DNA of 64,000 bases from Actinacidiphila yanglinensis (GTDB taxonomy: Bacteria > Actinomycetota > Actinomycetes > Streptomycetales > Streptomycetaceae), in the NCBI RefSeq assembly GCF_900107965.1, contig NZ_FNVU01000025.1, forward strand, positions 90,807 through 154,806. The letters are read 5' to 3'. Positions 8,182-14,991 of the stretch are shown here, piece after piece. How positions within the stretch are numbered: position 1 is the first letter of the stretch; each line of letters opens with the position of its first letter. The position numbers and the translations under genes are program-made. The notes under the pieces were generated by a model. That model was given only the letters and a program-made list of their open reading frames with translations. It had not been told where the DNA came from and did not search any database.

Positions 8182-8919
8182 TCAGTTCCCCGCACCTTCA
8201 CCGCGCAAGAATGCAGAGCGGGACCGGACGATGTCCAGTCCCTCGTGGATCGAGCAACCGAGTTGGTCCCGGAACGACTTGATGGCCGTGAGGGTCATAC
8301 CGCTGCGGATCTCCTCGTCCGCGAAGGACAGCGGGCCGGCCGTCCAGGGGGCGGACGCGGGATCTCCACCGGGCCAGTCGACATCGGTCAGGGTGACGAG
8401 CAGGCGGCCGTCCGAGAGCGCCACCGCCACGTCCCTACCGCGGGCCGCCTTCTCCGTGAAGGCAACGGGTGCGGTCCGGTCCAGGAGGAAGAGGAAGTGC
8501 TGGGCGAAACGCTGGCGCCCCTCATGGGGTTCTCCGTCGGCGTCCAGGCGCAGGTTGGAGTTCCAGGCCGCCTGGGCGAGAACCGACACGAACAGCCCGA
8601 GGAAGTCCGACGTCAGCAGGTCGTCCGCGTGCTCGATCAGGATCGCGAGATCCTGGTCCCCGTGGCCGGGACCGTGCCAGTCGTGGAGGCAGTCCACGAG
8701 CGCGTCCCAGTTGTGGCCGAAGCAACCGAGGAACGAGAGCTCCCGGGCGAAGGTGCGGAAGACGGATGCCGGATCCCGCATCTCCCGGCCGTCCAGTCGC
8801 AGGACCAGACCGTTCCGCTGCACGAGCGCGGCCGTTTCCGACGCCAGCCATGGGTCCGACGAGGAGGTGAACACGACCCACGGGGAACGGCGTTCCGTCA
8901 GAGCGGGCACGGTCGTCAT
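8182..8919 (-). CDS. Barstar family (ribonuclease inhibitor-like) protein with extended C-terminus
   Basis: 245 residues. Residues 35-90 carry the barstar pattern: LDGREMRDPASVFRTFAREL, then FGHNWDALVDCLHDW, where Asp and Trp contact the RNase in the classical complex. A further 120 residues follow, including AIKSFRDQLGCSIHEGLDIV, which resembles the helical end of ribosomal protein L7/L12-type domains. Classical barstar is about 90 residues, so this is an extended form. It probably neutralises an RNase or acts as an orphan immunity protein. No barnase-like toxin lies nearby. It is co-oriented with the SUKH gene but separated from it by about 166 bases. Confidence 0.8.
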   Translation of the reverse strand: MTTVPALTERRSPWVVFTSSSDPWLASETAALVQRNGLVLRLDGREMRDPASVFRTFARELSFLGCFGHNWDALVDCLHDWHGPGHGDQDLAILIEHADDLLTSDFLGLFVSVLAQAAWNSNLRLDADGEPHEGRQRFAQHFLFLLDRTAPVAFTEKAARGRDVAVALSDGRLLVTLTDVDWPGGDPASAPWTAGPLSFADEEIRSGMTLTAIKSFRDQLGCSIHEGLDIVRSRSAFLRGEGAGN

Positions 8920-9040
8920 GGGCGAGATCCTCGCACGGCACGGGCTCGGAGCCGGAGCGATTGACGGAGGTCGATCGTGCTCGGCGGACGACGCCCGCCC
9001 GGGGCAAGGAGGTTGGGGTCGCTCGCGCCGGCGCCCCGGC

Positions 9041-9265
9041 CTATGGGGAAGGTCGGCTGCCGGTCAGGAGGGTGCGGACGTAGACGGTGTGGGCGTGGAG
9101 GAGTGTGACGGTGCGCTCGGTTCCGCCCGGCAGGAACGGCAGGGTGAGCAGGGCGGGGACCATCGCAAGCAGGGACAGCAGGACGGCCGGGGCGAGCAGG
9201 GCGACCAGGAGCACGCGCTGGAGGGCGCCGGCGGTGCGGGGCGAAGGCAGCGGAAGAAGGGTCAT
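9041..9265 (-). CDS. Small membrane protein, 74 aa
   Basis: A single long hydrophobic stretch (VLLVALLAPAVLLSLLAMV through LLTLPFLPGG) suggests one or two membrane helices. The C-terminus LLHAHTVYVRTLLTG is amphipathic. I do not recognise a family. There is no clear ribosome-binding site. It diverges from the DnaJ-like gene at 9482. Confidence is limited by the short length. Confidence 0.45.
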   Translation of the reverse strand: MTLLPLPSPRTAGALQRVLLVALLAPAVLLSLLAMVPALLTLPFLPGGTERTVTLLHAHTVYVRTLLTGSRPSP

Positions 9266-9481
9266 GTCGGCAAGTACAGGCCCTGGAGGATCCGTTCACC
9301 CAGCGTGAGGAACGGACTCGGTGAACCTCCGCCGACTGCGAACGATCCGGTACGGGAGCCGGTGTTCCGCGCGGGCCGGACATGGAACCGCGGGGTGTTC
9401 CGGATCGTTCCGTCAAGTCCAACACCGCTCCGCGCGCTGCCCTTTAGCCTGAGGCCATGCATCGCCGGCGGGGGGAAGGAC

Positions 9482-11083
9482 ATGGGTGACAGCGCCAGCC
9501 CGGACAGCGGCGAGCCGCACGTCCAGGAGAGCTTCGCCCGGGAACTGTCGCTGTTCGCAAAGCAGTTGCGTGATCTGCGGCTGGATCGGGGGAACCCGTC
9601 GCTGCGGGACATCGCGCGCCGTGCCGAACAGGTCCAGGTCCTGCGGCCGTTGCCGCTCGGAACGCTCAGCGACGTCTTCAACGGGAAACGGCTGCCCCGC
9701 CTGGAACTGCTGCTCACCCTGGTCCGCACCCTGCTGGCCTTCGACGAGGACGGCCGGCCGTGCCAGGCCCTCACCCCCCGGTCGGCGGAGCTCGACGTCT
9801 GGCGCAGCCGCTGGCGCGCGCTCGAGGCGCTGCGCACCGCAGCCCGGGTGGCGTCCCCACCGCCCGATCCGCCCGCGCCGGACCTGTCGGGCGCCGACGC
9901 CACCCCGCATGTGCCAGACACGGATGCCACCCCGACCGATCCCGCGGCATCCGACGCGCAGGACGCCGCATCCCTGTTGCATGCCGCTCGTACGGAGGCG
10001 GCGGGCATCAGGGAGGTGGCCGGCGCCCGGGCCGACCAGCTCATCGCCGAAGCCCAGGCCGAAAGGGATCAGGCCGCCACCGAACTGGCGCGGCTCCGCG
10101 GCAGGGTGGCCGAGGAACTGGCCACCGCCCGGGAGGAGGCGCAGCGGGAACGGGAGCGGGCCGTCGCCGACGCGGCACGCATCCGCGAGCAGGCGCGGGC
10201 ACAGGCCGCGGCACCCGGCAGCGGTCCGGACGACCAGGCGGGCGCCGAGGACGTCGAGTCCTCTCCGGGGCCGCGGGACCGGTCCGGCGACGACGTCGTG
10301 ATCCCCCTGGAAATCGCGCTCGAAGAAGCCGCTTTCGGCGTCACCAAGGACGTCGAGGTGGACACCGCGGTCGCCTGCGACAGGTGCGGGAGCCAGGTCC
10401 CCCCGGCGCGGAAGTGCGACGTGTGCCGCGGCCGCGGCGAGGTCTCCGGGATCACCCGATCCCTCCTCGGTCAGGTCATGGAATCGCGGACCTGCGCGCG
10501 ATGCCGTGGCCTCGGCACGGTGCTGCCCGAGCCGTGCCCGCAGTGCGCCGGCGAGGGGCGGGTGCGCTCGCGCCGCACCCGGACCGTCCGGCTTCCCGCC
10601 GGTATCGACAGCGGTACCCGGATCCAACTGGTCGGCGAGGGCGCGGCCGGGGCCGGCGGCGGCCCGCCCGGCAACGTGTACCTGGAGATCCACGTGCGGC
10701 CGCACGAGATCTTCGAGCGCCGCGGCGACGACCTGCACTGCACCATCACCATCCCGATGACCGCGGCCGCGCTCGGCACCATGATCCCGCTGGAGACGCT
10801 CGACGGCGCGGCGGAGGTGGCCATCCGGCCAGGCACCCAGTACGGCCGGACCATCCCCTTCCCCGAACGGGGCGTCACCCACCTCAACGGCGACGGCCGC
10901 GGCGACCTCGTCGTCCATGTCGAGGTCACCGTCGCGGCCGGGCTCGACTCCGTCCAGGAGGACCTGCTGCGCCGACTCGCCAGAGCCCGCGGCGAGGAGC
11001 ACCCGACCGGTGAATTGACCCCCGGGGCGCAGGGGTTCTTCTCCCGGCTGAAGGACGCCTTCAACGGCCACCAGCCCATGTGA
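9482..11083 (+). CDS. HTH-like/coiled-coil protein fused to DnaJ zinc-finger and C-terminal domains, no J domain
   Basis: 533 residues. Residues 15-85 (FAKQLRDLRLDRGNPSLRDIARRAE, then GTLSDVFNGKRLPRLELLLTLV) form the XRE-like N-terminal module common in large Streptomyces proteins. Then come a Pro/Asp-rich linker (about 120-160) and a coiled coil (about 165-240, AEAQAERDQAATELARLRG). From about 280 the sequence is DnaJ-like: cysteine pairs CDRCGS, CDVCRGRGE, CARCRGLG and CPQCAGEG, then RTVRLPAGIDSGTRIQLVGEG, GNVYLEIHVRPHEIFERRGDDL and a C-terminal substrate-binding half. The HPD-bearing J domain is absent, so it cannot stimulate DnaK in the usual way. A GGGAAGGAC site precedes the ATG. Role unknown; perhaps a client-binding scaffold or regulator. 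Confidence 0.88.
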   Translation: MGDSASPDSGEPHVQESFARELSLFAKQLRDLRLDRGNPSLRDIARRAEQVQVLRPLPLGTLSDVFNGKRLPRLELLLTLVRTLLAFDEDGRPCQALTPRSAELDVWRSRWRALEALRTAARVASPPPDPPAPDLSGADATPHVPDTDATPTDPAASDAQDAASLLHAARTEAAGIREVAGARADQLIAEAQAERDQAATELARLRGRVAEELATAREEAQRERERAVADAARIREQARAQAAAPGSGPDDQAGAEDVESSPGPRDRSGDDVVIPLEIALEEAAFGVTKDVEVDTAVACDRCGSQVPPARKCDVCRGRGEVSGITRSLLGQVMESRTCARCRGLGTVLPEPCPQCAGEGRVRSRRTRTVRLPAGIDSGTRIQLVGEGAAGAGGGPPGNVYLEIHVRPHEIFERRGDDLHCTITIPMTAAALGTMIPLETLDGAAEVAIRPGTQYGRTIPFPERGVTHLNGDGRGDLVVHVEVTVAAGLDSVQEDLLRRLARARGEEHPTGELTPGAQGFFSRLKDAFNGHQPM

Positions 11084-11387
11084 GCGTCTGCGGCCGGGGC
11101 GCTGCCGTCCCGTCACGGTCGCATGCGGCGCGACGTCTCGGCAGGTCAGCCGGCGGGACGTCCCGTAATCCCCTCAAGTCCTCGTCGCTGCTGGCCGATC
11201 GCTGGCGGTGACCGGCAGTCTCGATGGTGCACGACGGACGGCGCGGCCCACCCGGTGGGACGGTCCGTACCGGCCGGCGGCCGCGCCGGCCGGCAGGACC
11301 GGGAGCGTGCCGCGCCGGACCCCTCGACCATCGACGGGGTGCCGATCGGATCGGAGATCCGACCGGGCACCCGAGAGAGCGGGAACC
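11084..11387. other. Gene-free stretch of about 300 bases
   Basis: I see no coding sequence here. The only structure is a GC-rich self-complementary segment (CCGGCCGGC at 11270-11278 with GCCGGCCGG at 11285-11293), which could act as a weak terminator for the upstream gene. The last 30 bases hold the leader and ribosome-binding site of the secreted protein at 11388. Confidence 0.4.
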
Positions 11388-11774
11388 ATGACGAACAGGA
11401 AGACGGCGGCGGCCCTGGCCGCAGCAGCGCTGACCCTCGTGCTCGGCGCCACGGTGCCGGCAGCGGCGGCGCAGGCGCCGGGAGTTGCCACGGCGGGCGT
11501 GTCGGCGGCGTCGCGGACGGGGACGTTCTACGGTACCTACCAGCACTCCGACGGATGCGTGTACCTGCGGTCCGCAGCCGGGTACCACTACCTGCTGGTG
11601 GGCTACACGATGGGCGGCAACGGCGGCCTGTACAAGAAGGGCGGCGGCTTCATCGCCTACCCGGGCTGGCGGATCGCCGCGCACGGCACCCAGTACAACA
11701 AGTCCGGCACGACCGTGTGCACGACGTGGGGCGCCTACCGCCGCATCAAGGCGACGTCCATCCACTCCTACTGA
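11388..11774 (+). CDS. Small secreted protein, 128 aa
   Basis: A Sec signal peptide (MTNRKTAAALAAAALTLVLG, cleavage probably after AAAAQA) leads a mature protein of about 95 residues rich in Tyr and Gly. Two Cys residues (DGCVYL and TTVCTT) could form one disulfide. The pattern of short beta segments (GTFYGTYQHS, YHYLLVGYTMGG, WRIAAHGTQYNKSGTTV) suggests a small extracellular beta domain. I do not recognise a family. The start is supported by a purine-rich GAGAGAGCGGGA upstream. The gene stands alone. Confidence 0.65.
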   Translation: MTNRKTAAALAAAALTLVLGATVPAAAAQAPGVATAGVSAASRTGTFYGTYQHSDGCVYLRSAAGYHYLLVGYTMGGNGGLYKKGGGFIAYPGWRIAAHGTQYNKSGTTVCTTWGAYRRIKATSIHSY

Positions 11775-11888
11775 GCCGGCGCCGGTGAGGGGGTGGGCCC
11801 CTCCCCCAGTGTGACGGTCCCGCAGCCCCGCTCCTCCCCTCGCGGATCTTCCGCCGCGCACGCGTGCGCCGGCGCGGCCTTCCGCTCG

Positions 11889-12785
11889 TCAGGGGGTGGG
11901 CGGGGGCTGCTTGTAGGGGCGGACGGCCTCCGCGGTGGCGGCCATCGCCTCGGTGGACTGGTCGTAGGTGCGCTGGGCGACCGCGACGTACAGCAGGTCG
12001 AGGACGGCCATCTGGGCATGCCGGCTGAGGATGCTCGCGTGGCCGGGGGCGTCGGTGGGGACCGCGGTGGTGAGGAGCAGGTCGACGCGGCGGGCGAGGG
12101 GTGAGCGGGGGTCGTTGGTGAGGGCGATGGTGGTGGCGCCGCGGGCGGCCGCCTCCGCGGCCAGGTCGGTGACCTCGCGGGTGGTCCCGCTGTGGGAGAT
12201 GGCGAGCATGACGTCCAGCGGGCCGAGCAGCGCGGCGCCGGTGAGGGAGACCTGGGTGTCGCTCCACGACCAGGCGGGGACGCCGATCCGGAAGATGCGG
12301 TGCTGGAACTCGGTACCCATCCCGGCGCTGCCGCCCGTGCCGCAGATCTCCACCCGCCGGGCGCCGGCGATCGCCGAGGCGGCCCGCTCCACGGCGGGCA
12401 GGTCGAGCCGGTCGAGGGTCTCACCGACCGAGTGGCGGACCGCGGCGGAGATCGCGCCGGCGACCTGGGCGAGGCCGTCGTTCTCGGAGATCTGCCGCCC
12501 GATGTTCTCCTGCCACGTCTCGCGCCCGGTGCGGCCGCTGTCCGAGGCGAGCGCGATGCGCAGCGCCGCGTAGCCGGGCAGGCCGAGCGACCGGCAGAAG
12601 CGGGTGATGCTCCCGGTGGACACCCCGCACGCCTCGGCGAGGTCGAGGATGGTCATCCGGGCGACGGAGGCGGGATCGTCGAGGATCAGCGCGGCGGTCG
12701 CGCGCTGCGCTTCGGGCAGTTCGGGCATGAGCCCGCGGATGCGCTCGACGACTCCGTCGTCGGTGGCATCGAAAGCTGTACGCAT
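11889..12785 (-). CDS. RpiR/MurR family transcriptional regulator with SIS domain
   Basis: 298 residues. An N-terminal HTH_6 (about 15-85) includes DLAEACGVSTGSITRFCRSLGLPGYAALR, with the GVSxxxITRFCRxLG motif typical of the family. A SIS domain (about 130-270) includes VEICGTGGSAGMGTEFQHRIFRIG and AISHSGTTREVTDLA, which binds phosphosugars. By family precedent it senses a phosphorylated amino sugar or sugar. It is divergent from the GH20-GH29 operon and most likely represses it and itself. Its own -10 overlaps a perfect GGAGAAT-T-ATTCTCC inverted repeat, supporting autoregulation. Confidence 0.92.
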   Translation of the reverse strand: MRTAFDATDDGVVERIRGLMPELPEAQRATAALILDDPASVARMTILDLAEACGVSTGSITRFCRSLGLPGYAALRIALASDSGRTGRETWQENIGRQISENDGLAQVAGAISAAVRHSVGETLDRLDLPAVERAASAIAGARRVEICGTGGSAGMGTEFQHRIFRIGVPAWSWSDTQVSLTGAALLGPLDVMLAISHSGTTREVTDLAAEAAARGATTIALTNDPRSPLARRVDLLLTTAVPTDAPGHASILSRHAQMAVLDLLYVAVAQRTYDQSTEAMAATAEAVRPYKQPPPTP

Positions 12786-12809
12786 GGGGGCGATTCCTCC
12801 CGGACTGGC

Positions 12810-12824
12810 GGAGAATTATTCTCC
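12810..12824. promoter_or_regulatory. Operator-like inverted repeat GGAGAAT-T-ATTCTCC
   Basis: A perfect 7-bp inverted repeat with a one-base centre, overlapping the -10 of the regulator gene. A related sequence stands before the GH20 gene at 12902. Binding by the adjacent RpiR-type protein is inferred. Confidence 0.65.
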
Positions 12825-12847
12825 GTTACCTCCTTTCGGCGTGTCAA
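12818..12847 (-). promoter_or_regulatory. Promoter of the RpiR-type regulator gene
   Basis: Minus strand: consensus -35 TTGACA (12847-12842), 18-base spacer, -10 GAGAAT (12823-12818). The -10 lies inside the inverted repeat at 12810-12824. Confidence 0.5.
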
Positions 12848-12863
12848 CGCCGCTGAACGACCC

Positions 12864-12893
12864 TTGACTTGGCTGGTGGCTCACCTGCAGAGT
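12864..12893 (+). promoter_or_regulatory. Possible promoter of the GH20-GH29 operon
   Basis: TTGACT (12864-12869), 18-base spacer, then CAGAGT (12888-12893). Transcription would begin at about the second operator-like element. Confidence 0.4.
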
Positions 12894-12901
12894 CCTTCGG
12901 C

Positions 12902-12919
12902 GGAGAATAATTTTTCTTC
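12902..12919. promoter_or_regulatory. Second operator-like element before GH20
   Basis: GGAGAATAATTTTTCTTC shares GGAGAATNATT with the perfect repeat 92 bases away and is itself an imperfect inverted repeat. It lies at or just after the predicted transcription start, 15 bases before the GH20 start codon. Confidence 0.55.
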
Positions 12920-12933
12920 GACGGGAGCATGTG

Positions 12934-14991
12934 ATGACATCGTTGGACGAGGATCGCCCCGGCGGCACGAGGCGAACCGCACCACCGCCGGCGTGGCGGC
13001 GACACGCCGCCGCCGTTCTGAGGAGACCCTCGGCAGGGGCCGCCGCGGTCTGCCTGGGGCTGACCGCGGCACTGCTGGCCGGCGCGGGCACGGGTACCGC
13101 CTCGGCCGGCACCGCGCCGGCCACCGCCACCGCGGCAGCGGACTCCGCGACGCCCGCGCTGATCCCGGCGCTGGACAACTGGAAGGCGGCGGACGGCTCG
13201 CTGCGGCTGGGCCCCACCTCGCGGATCGACACCGACGCGGCGAACCGCGCGACGGCGGTCACCCTCGCCGCCGACCTGCGGGACGCACACGGCTGGCGGC
13301 TGCCCGTGGTGGGCGGACCCGCCCGGCCCGGCGACATCGTGCTGCGCACCGACGCGAAGCGCACCGACCTGGGGGCGGAGGGGTACGAGCTCGGTGTCGG
13401 CGCCGAGGCGAGCGTCACCGGCCGCACCGGCGACGGCGTGTTCTACGGCACCCGCACCATCCTCCAACTGCTGGCGACCAGCGCGGCGTTGCCGCACGGC
13501 AGCACCACCGACGTGCCCGCCGCACGGGAGCGCGCGGTCGGCGTGTGCGCCTGCTACACGTACAACACCGACGCCTGGTTCGACCGCCTCATCAAGGACA
13601 TGGCGTACCTGAAACTCAACACGCTGCACCTGGAGTTGAAGGTCCGCAACGACGAGTACCCGGCCGTCAACACCTTCTCGTACTACACCAAACCGGAAGT
13701 GCGCGCGCTGGTGGCGCTCGCCGCGAAGTACCACATCACCGTCATCCCGGAGATCAACTCGCCGGGCCACGTGGACCCGTACATCACGCCGTACCCGGAT
13801 CTGCAGCTCACCAACGCCGACGGCGTGAAGGACCCGACCCGGCTGGACGTCACCAACCCGGCGTCGTTCACCTTCTACACGCACCTGATCGACAACGACC
13901 TGAGCGTGTTCCCCGGGCCGTACTTCCACATGGGCGCGGACGAGTACATGGTCAACTCCGCCTACGGCAACTTCCCGCAACTGCTCACCTACGCGCGGCA
14001 GAAGTTCGGGCCGAACGCCACGGCGCAGGACGCGTACATCGACTTCGTCAACCGGGTGGACGCCTACGTCCGTTCCAAGGGCCGCACGCTGCGCATCTGG
14101 AACGACGGCCTGACCGGTGACAACACCGTCCCGCTCAACAAGGACATCGTCATCGAGCACTGGCTGCCGGAGAAGGTCACCACGCAGCAACTGCTGGACG
14201 ACGGCTACCAGGTGATGAACGCCACCGACGCCTGGTACTACGTCAGGGGCGGCTACCAGCCCGACGCCGAGCGGCTGTACGACGCGGACTGGTCGCCGCT
14301 GGACTTCGCGGACCAGACCGTCACCGACACCGGCTCCCGCGTGACCGGCGCCGAGTACATGGTCTGGCCGGACAACTACGGCAAGGAGAACGAGAACGCC
14401 GTCCAGAACGGCATGTTCACCTCGCTGCGCGCCTTCGCCCAGGGCGTGTGGGGCAGCCCCCGGCCCACCGCCGACTACACCGGCTTCACCGCGCTCGCCA
14501 ATGCGCTGGGCCACGCGCCCGGTTGGGGTCCGCAGTGGGTCCAGCCGCTGCCGGAGGGCAGCTACCGGCTGAGCGACTCGGGTGGCGCGCTGTCCGCTCC
14601 GGCCTCCTCCACGGGCGCGGCTCCCGCACCCGGAACCGCGCTGATCACCGGCCACAGCGCGGGCACCTGGCACCTGGTGCCCACCTCCGACGGCTACTAC
14701 CAGCTCGTCGACACCGACGGCGGGCTGTGCGCCGACATGAGCCGCGGCACGACGAACAACATGCACGTGGTGGAGCAGGCGGATGCCGGCGCGACCGCGG
14801 AGAGCTGCGTGGCGAGCTCCGAGAGCCAGAAGTGGCAGCTGGAACCCGTGCCCGGCGGCTACCGCGTGGTCAACGCCATCACCCAGCTCACGCTGCAGTC
14901 GCCGCGTGCCTGGGGCCCGGTCGTCCAGGAGCCGCGCGACATCGCGACCGGCGACGTGTGGCGGTTCACCGCGGTGAAGGGGCAGTCATGA
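12934..14991 (+). CDS. Secreted GH20 beta-N-acetylhexosaminidase-type enzyme with C-terminal lectin-like domain
   Basis: 685 residues. A long signal region (hydrophobic core about residues 35-60) precedes a GH20b N-terminal domain (about 80-190). The GH20 TIM barrel (about 195-530) includes LKLNTLHLEL, KYHITVIPEINSPGHVDPY and FHMGADEY, whose Asp336-Glu337 are the catalytic pair of the substrate-assisted mechanism. The last 130 residues, with QLVDTDGGLCADMSR and QKWQLEPVPGGYRVVNAIT, look like a ricin-type carbohydrate-binding domain. It should cleave terminal GlcNAc/GalNAc or lacto-N-biose units outside the cell. The ATG at 12934 is preferred over the in-frame GTG at 12931 because GGGAG is 6 bases away. 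It overlaps GH29 by 4 bases (ATGA). Confidence 0.93.
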   Translation: MTSLDEDRPGGTRRTAPPPAWRRHAAAVLRRPSAGAAAVCLGLTAALLAGAGTGTASAGTAPATATAAADSATPALIPALDNWKAADGSLRLGPTSRIDTDAANRATAVTLAADLRDAHGWRLPVVGGPARPGDIVLRTDAKRTDLGAEGYELGVGAEASVTGRTGDGVFYGTRTILQLLATSAALPHGSTTDVPAARERAVGVCACYTYNTDAWFDRLIKDMAYLKLNTLHLELKVRNDEYPAVNTFSYYTKPEVRALVALAAKYHITVIPEINSPGHVDPYITPYPDLQLTNADGVKDPTRLDVTNPASFTFYTHLIDNDLSVFPGPYFHMGADEYMVNSAYGNFPQLLTYARQKFGPNATAQDAYIDFVNRVDAYVRSKGRTLRIWNDGLTGDNTVPLNKDIVIEHWLPEKVTTQQLLDDGYQVMNATDAWYYVRGGYQPDAERLYDADWSPLDFADQTVTDTGSRVTGAEYMVWPDNYGKENENAVQNGMFTSLRAFAQGVWGSPRPTADYTGFTALANALGHAPGWGPQWVQPLPEGSYRLSDSGGALSAPASSTGAAPAPGTALITGHSAGTWHLVPTSDGYYQLVDTDGGLCADMSRGTTNNMHVVEQADAGATAESCVASSESQKWQLEPVPGGYRVVNAITQLTLQSPRAWGPVVQEPRDIATGDVWRFTAVKGQS

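Noticed and set aside
6754..8919. MNT-HEPN toxin-antitoxin pair
   Set aside because: The nucleotidyltransferase has no adjacent HEPN gene; the neighbouring genes are SUKH and barstar folds.
9482..11083. Functional DnaJ co-chaperone
   Set aside because: The J domain with HPD is missing, so a canonical co-chaperone call would mislead.
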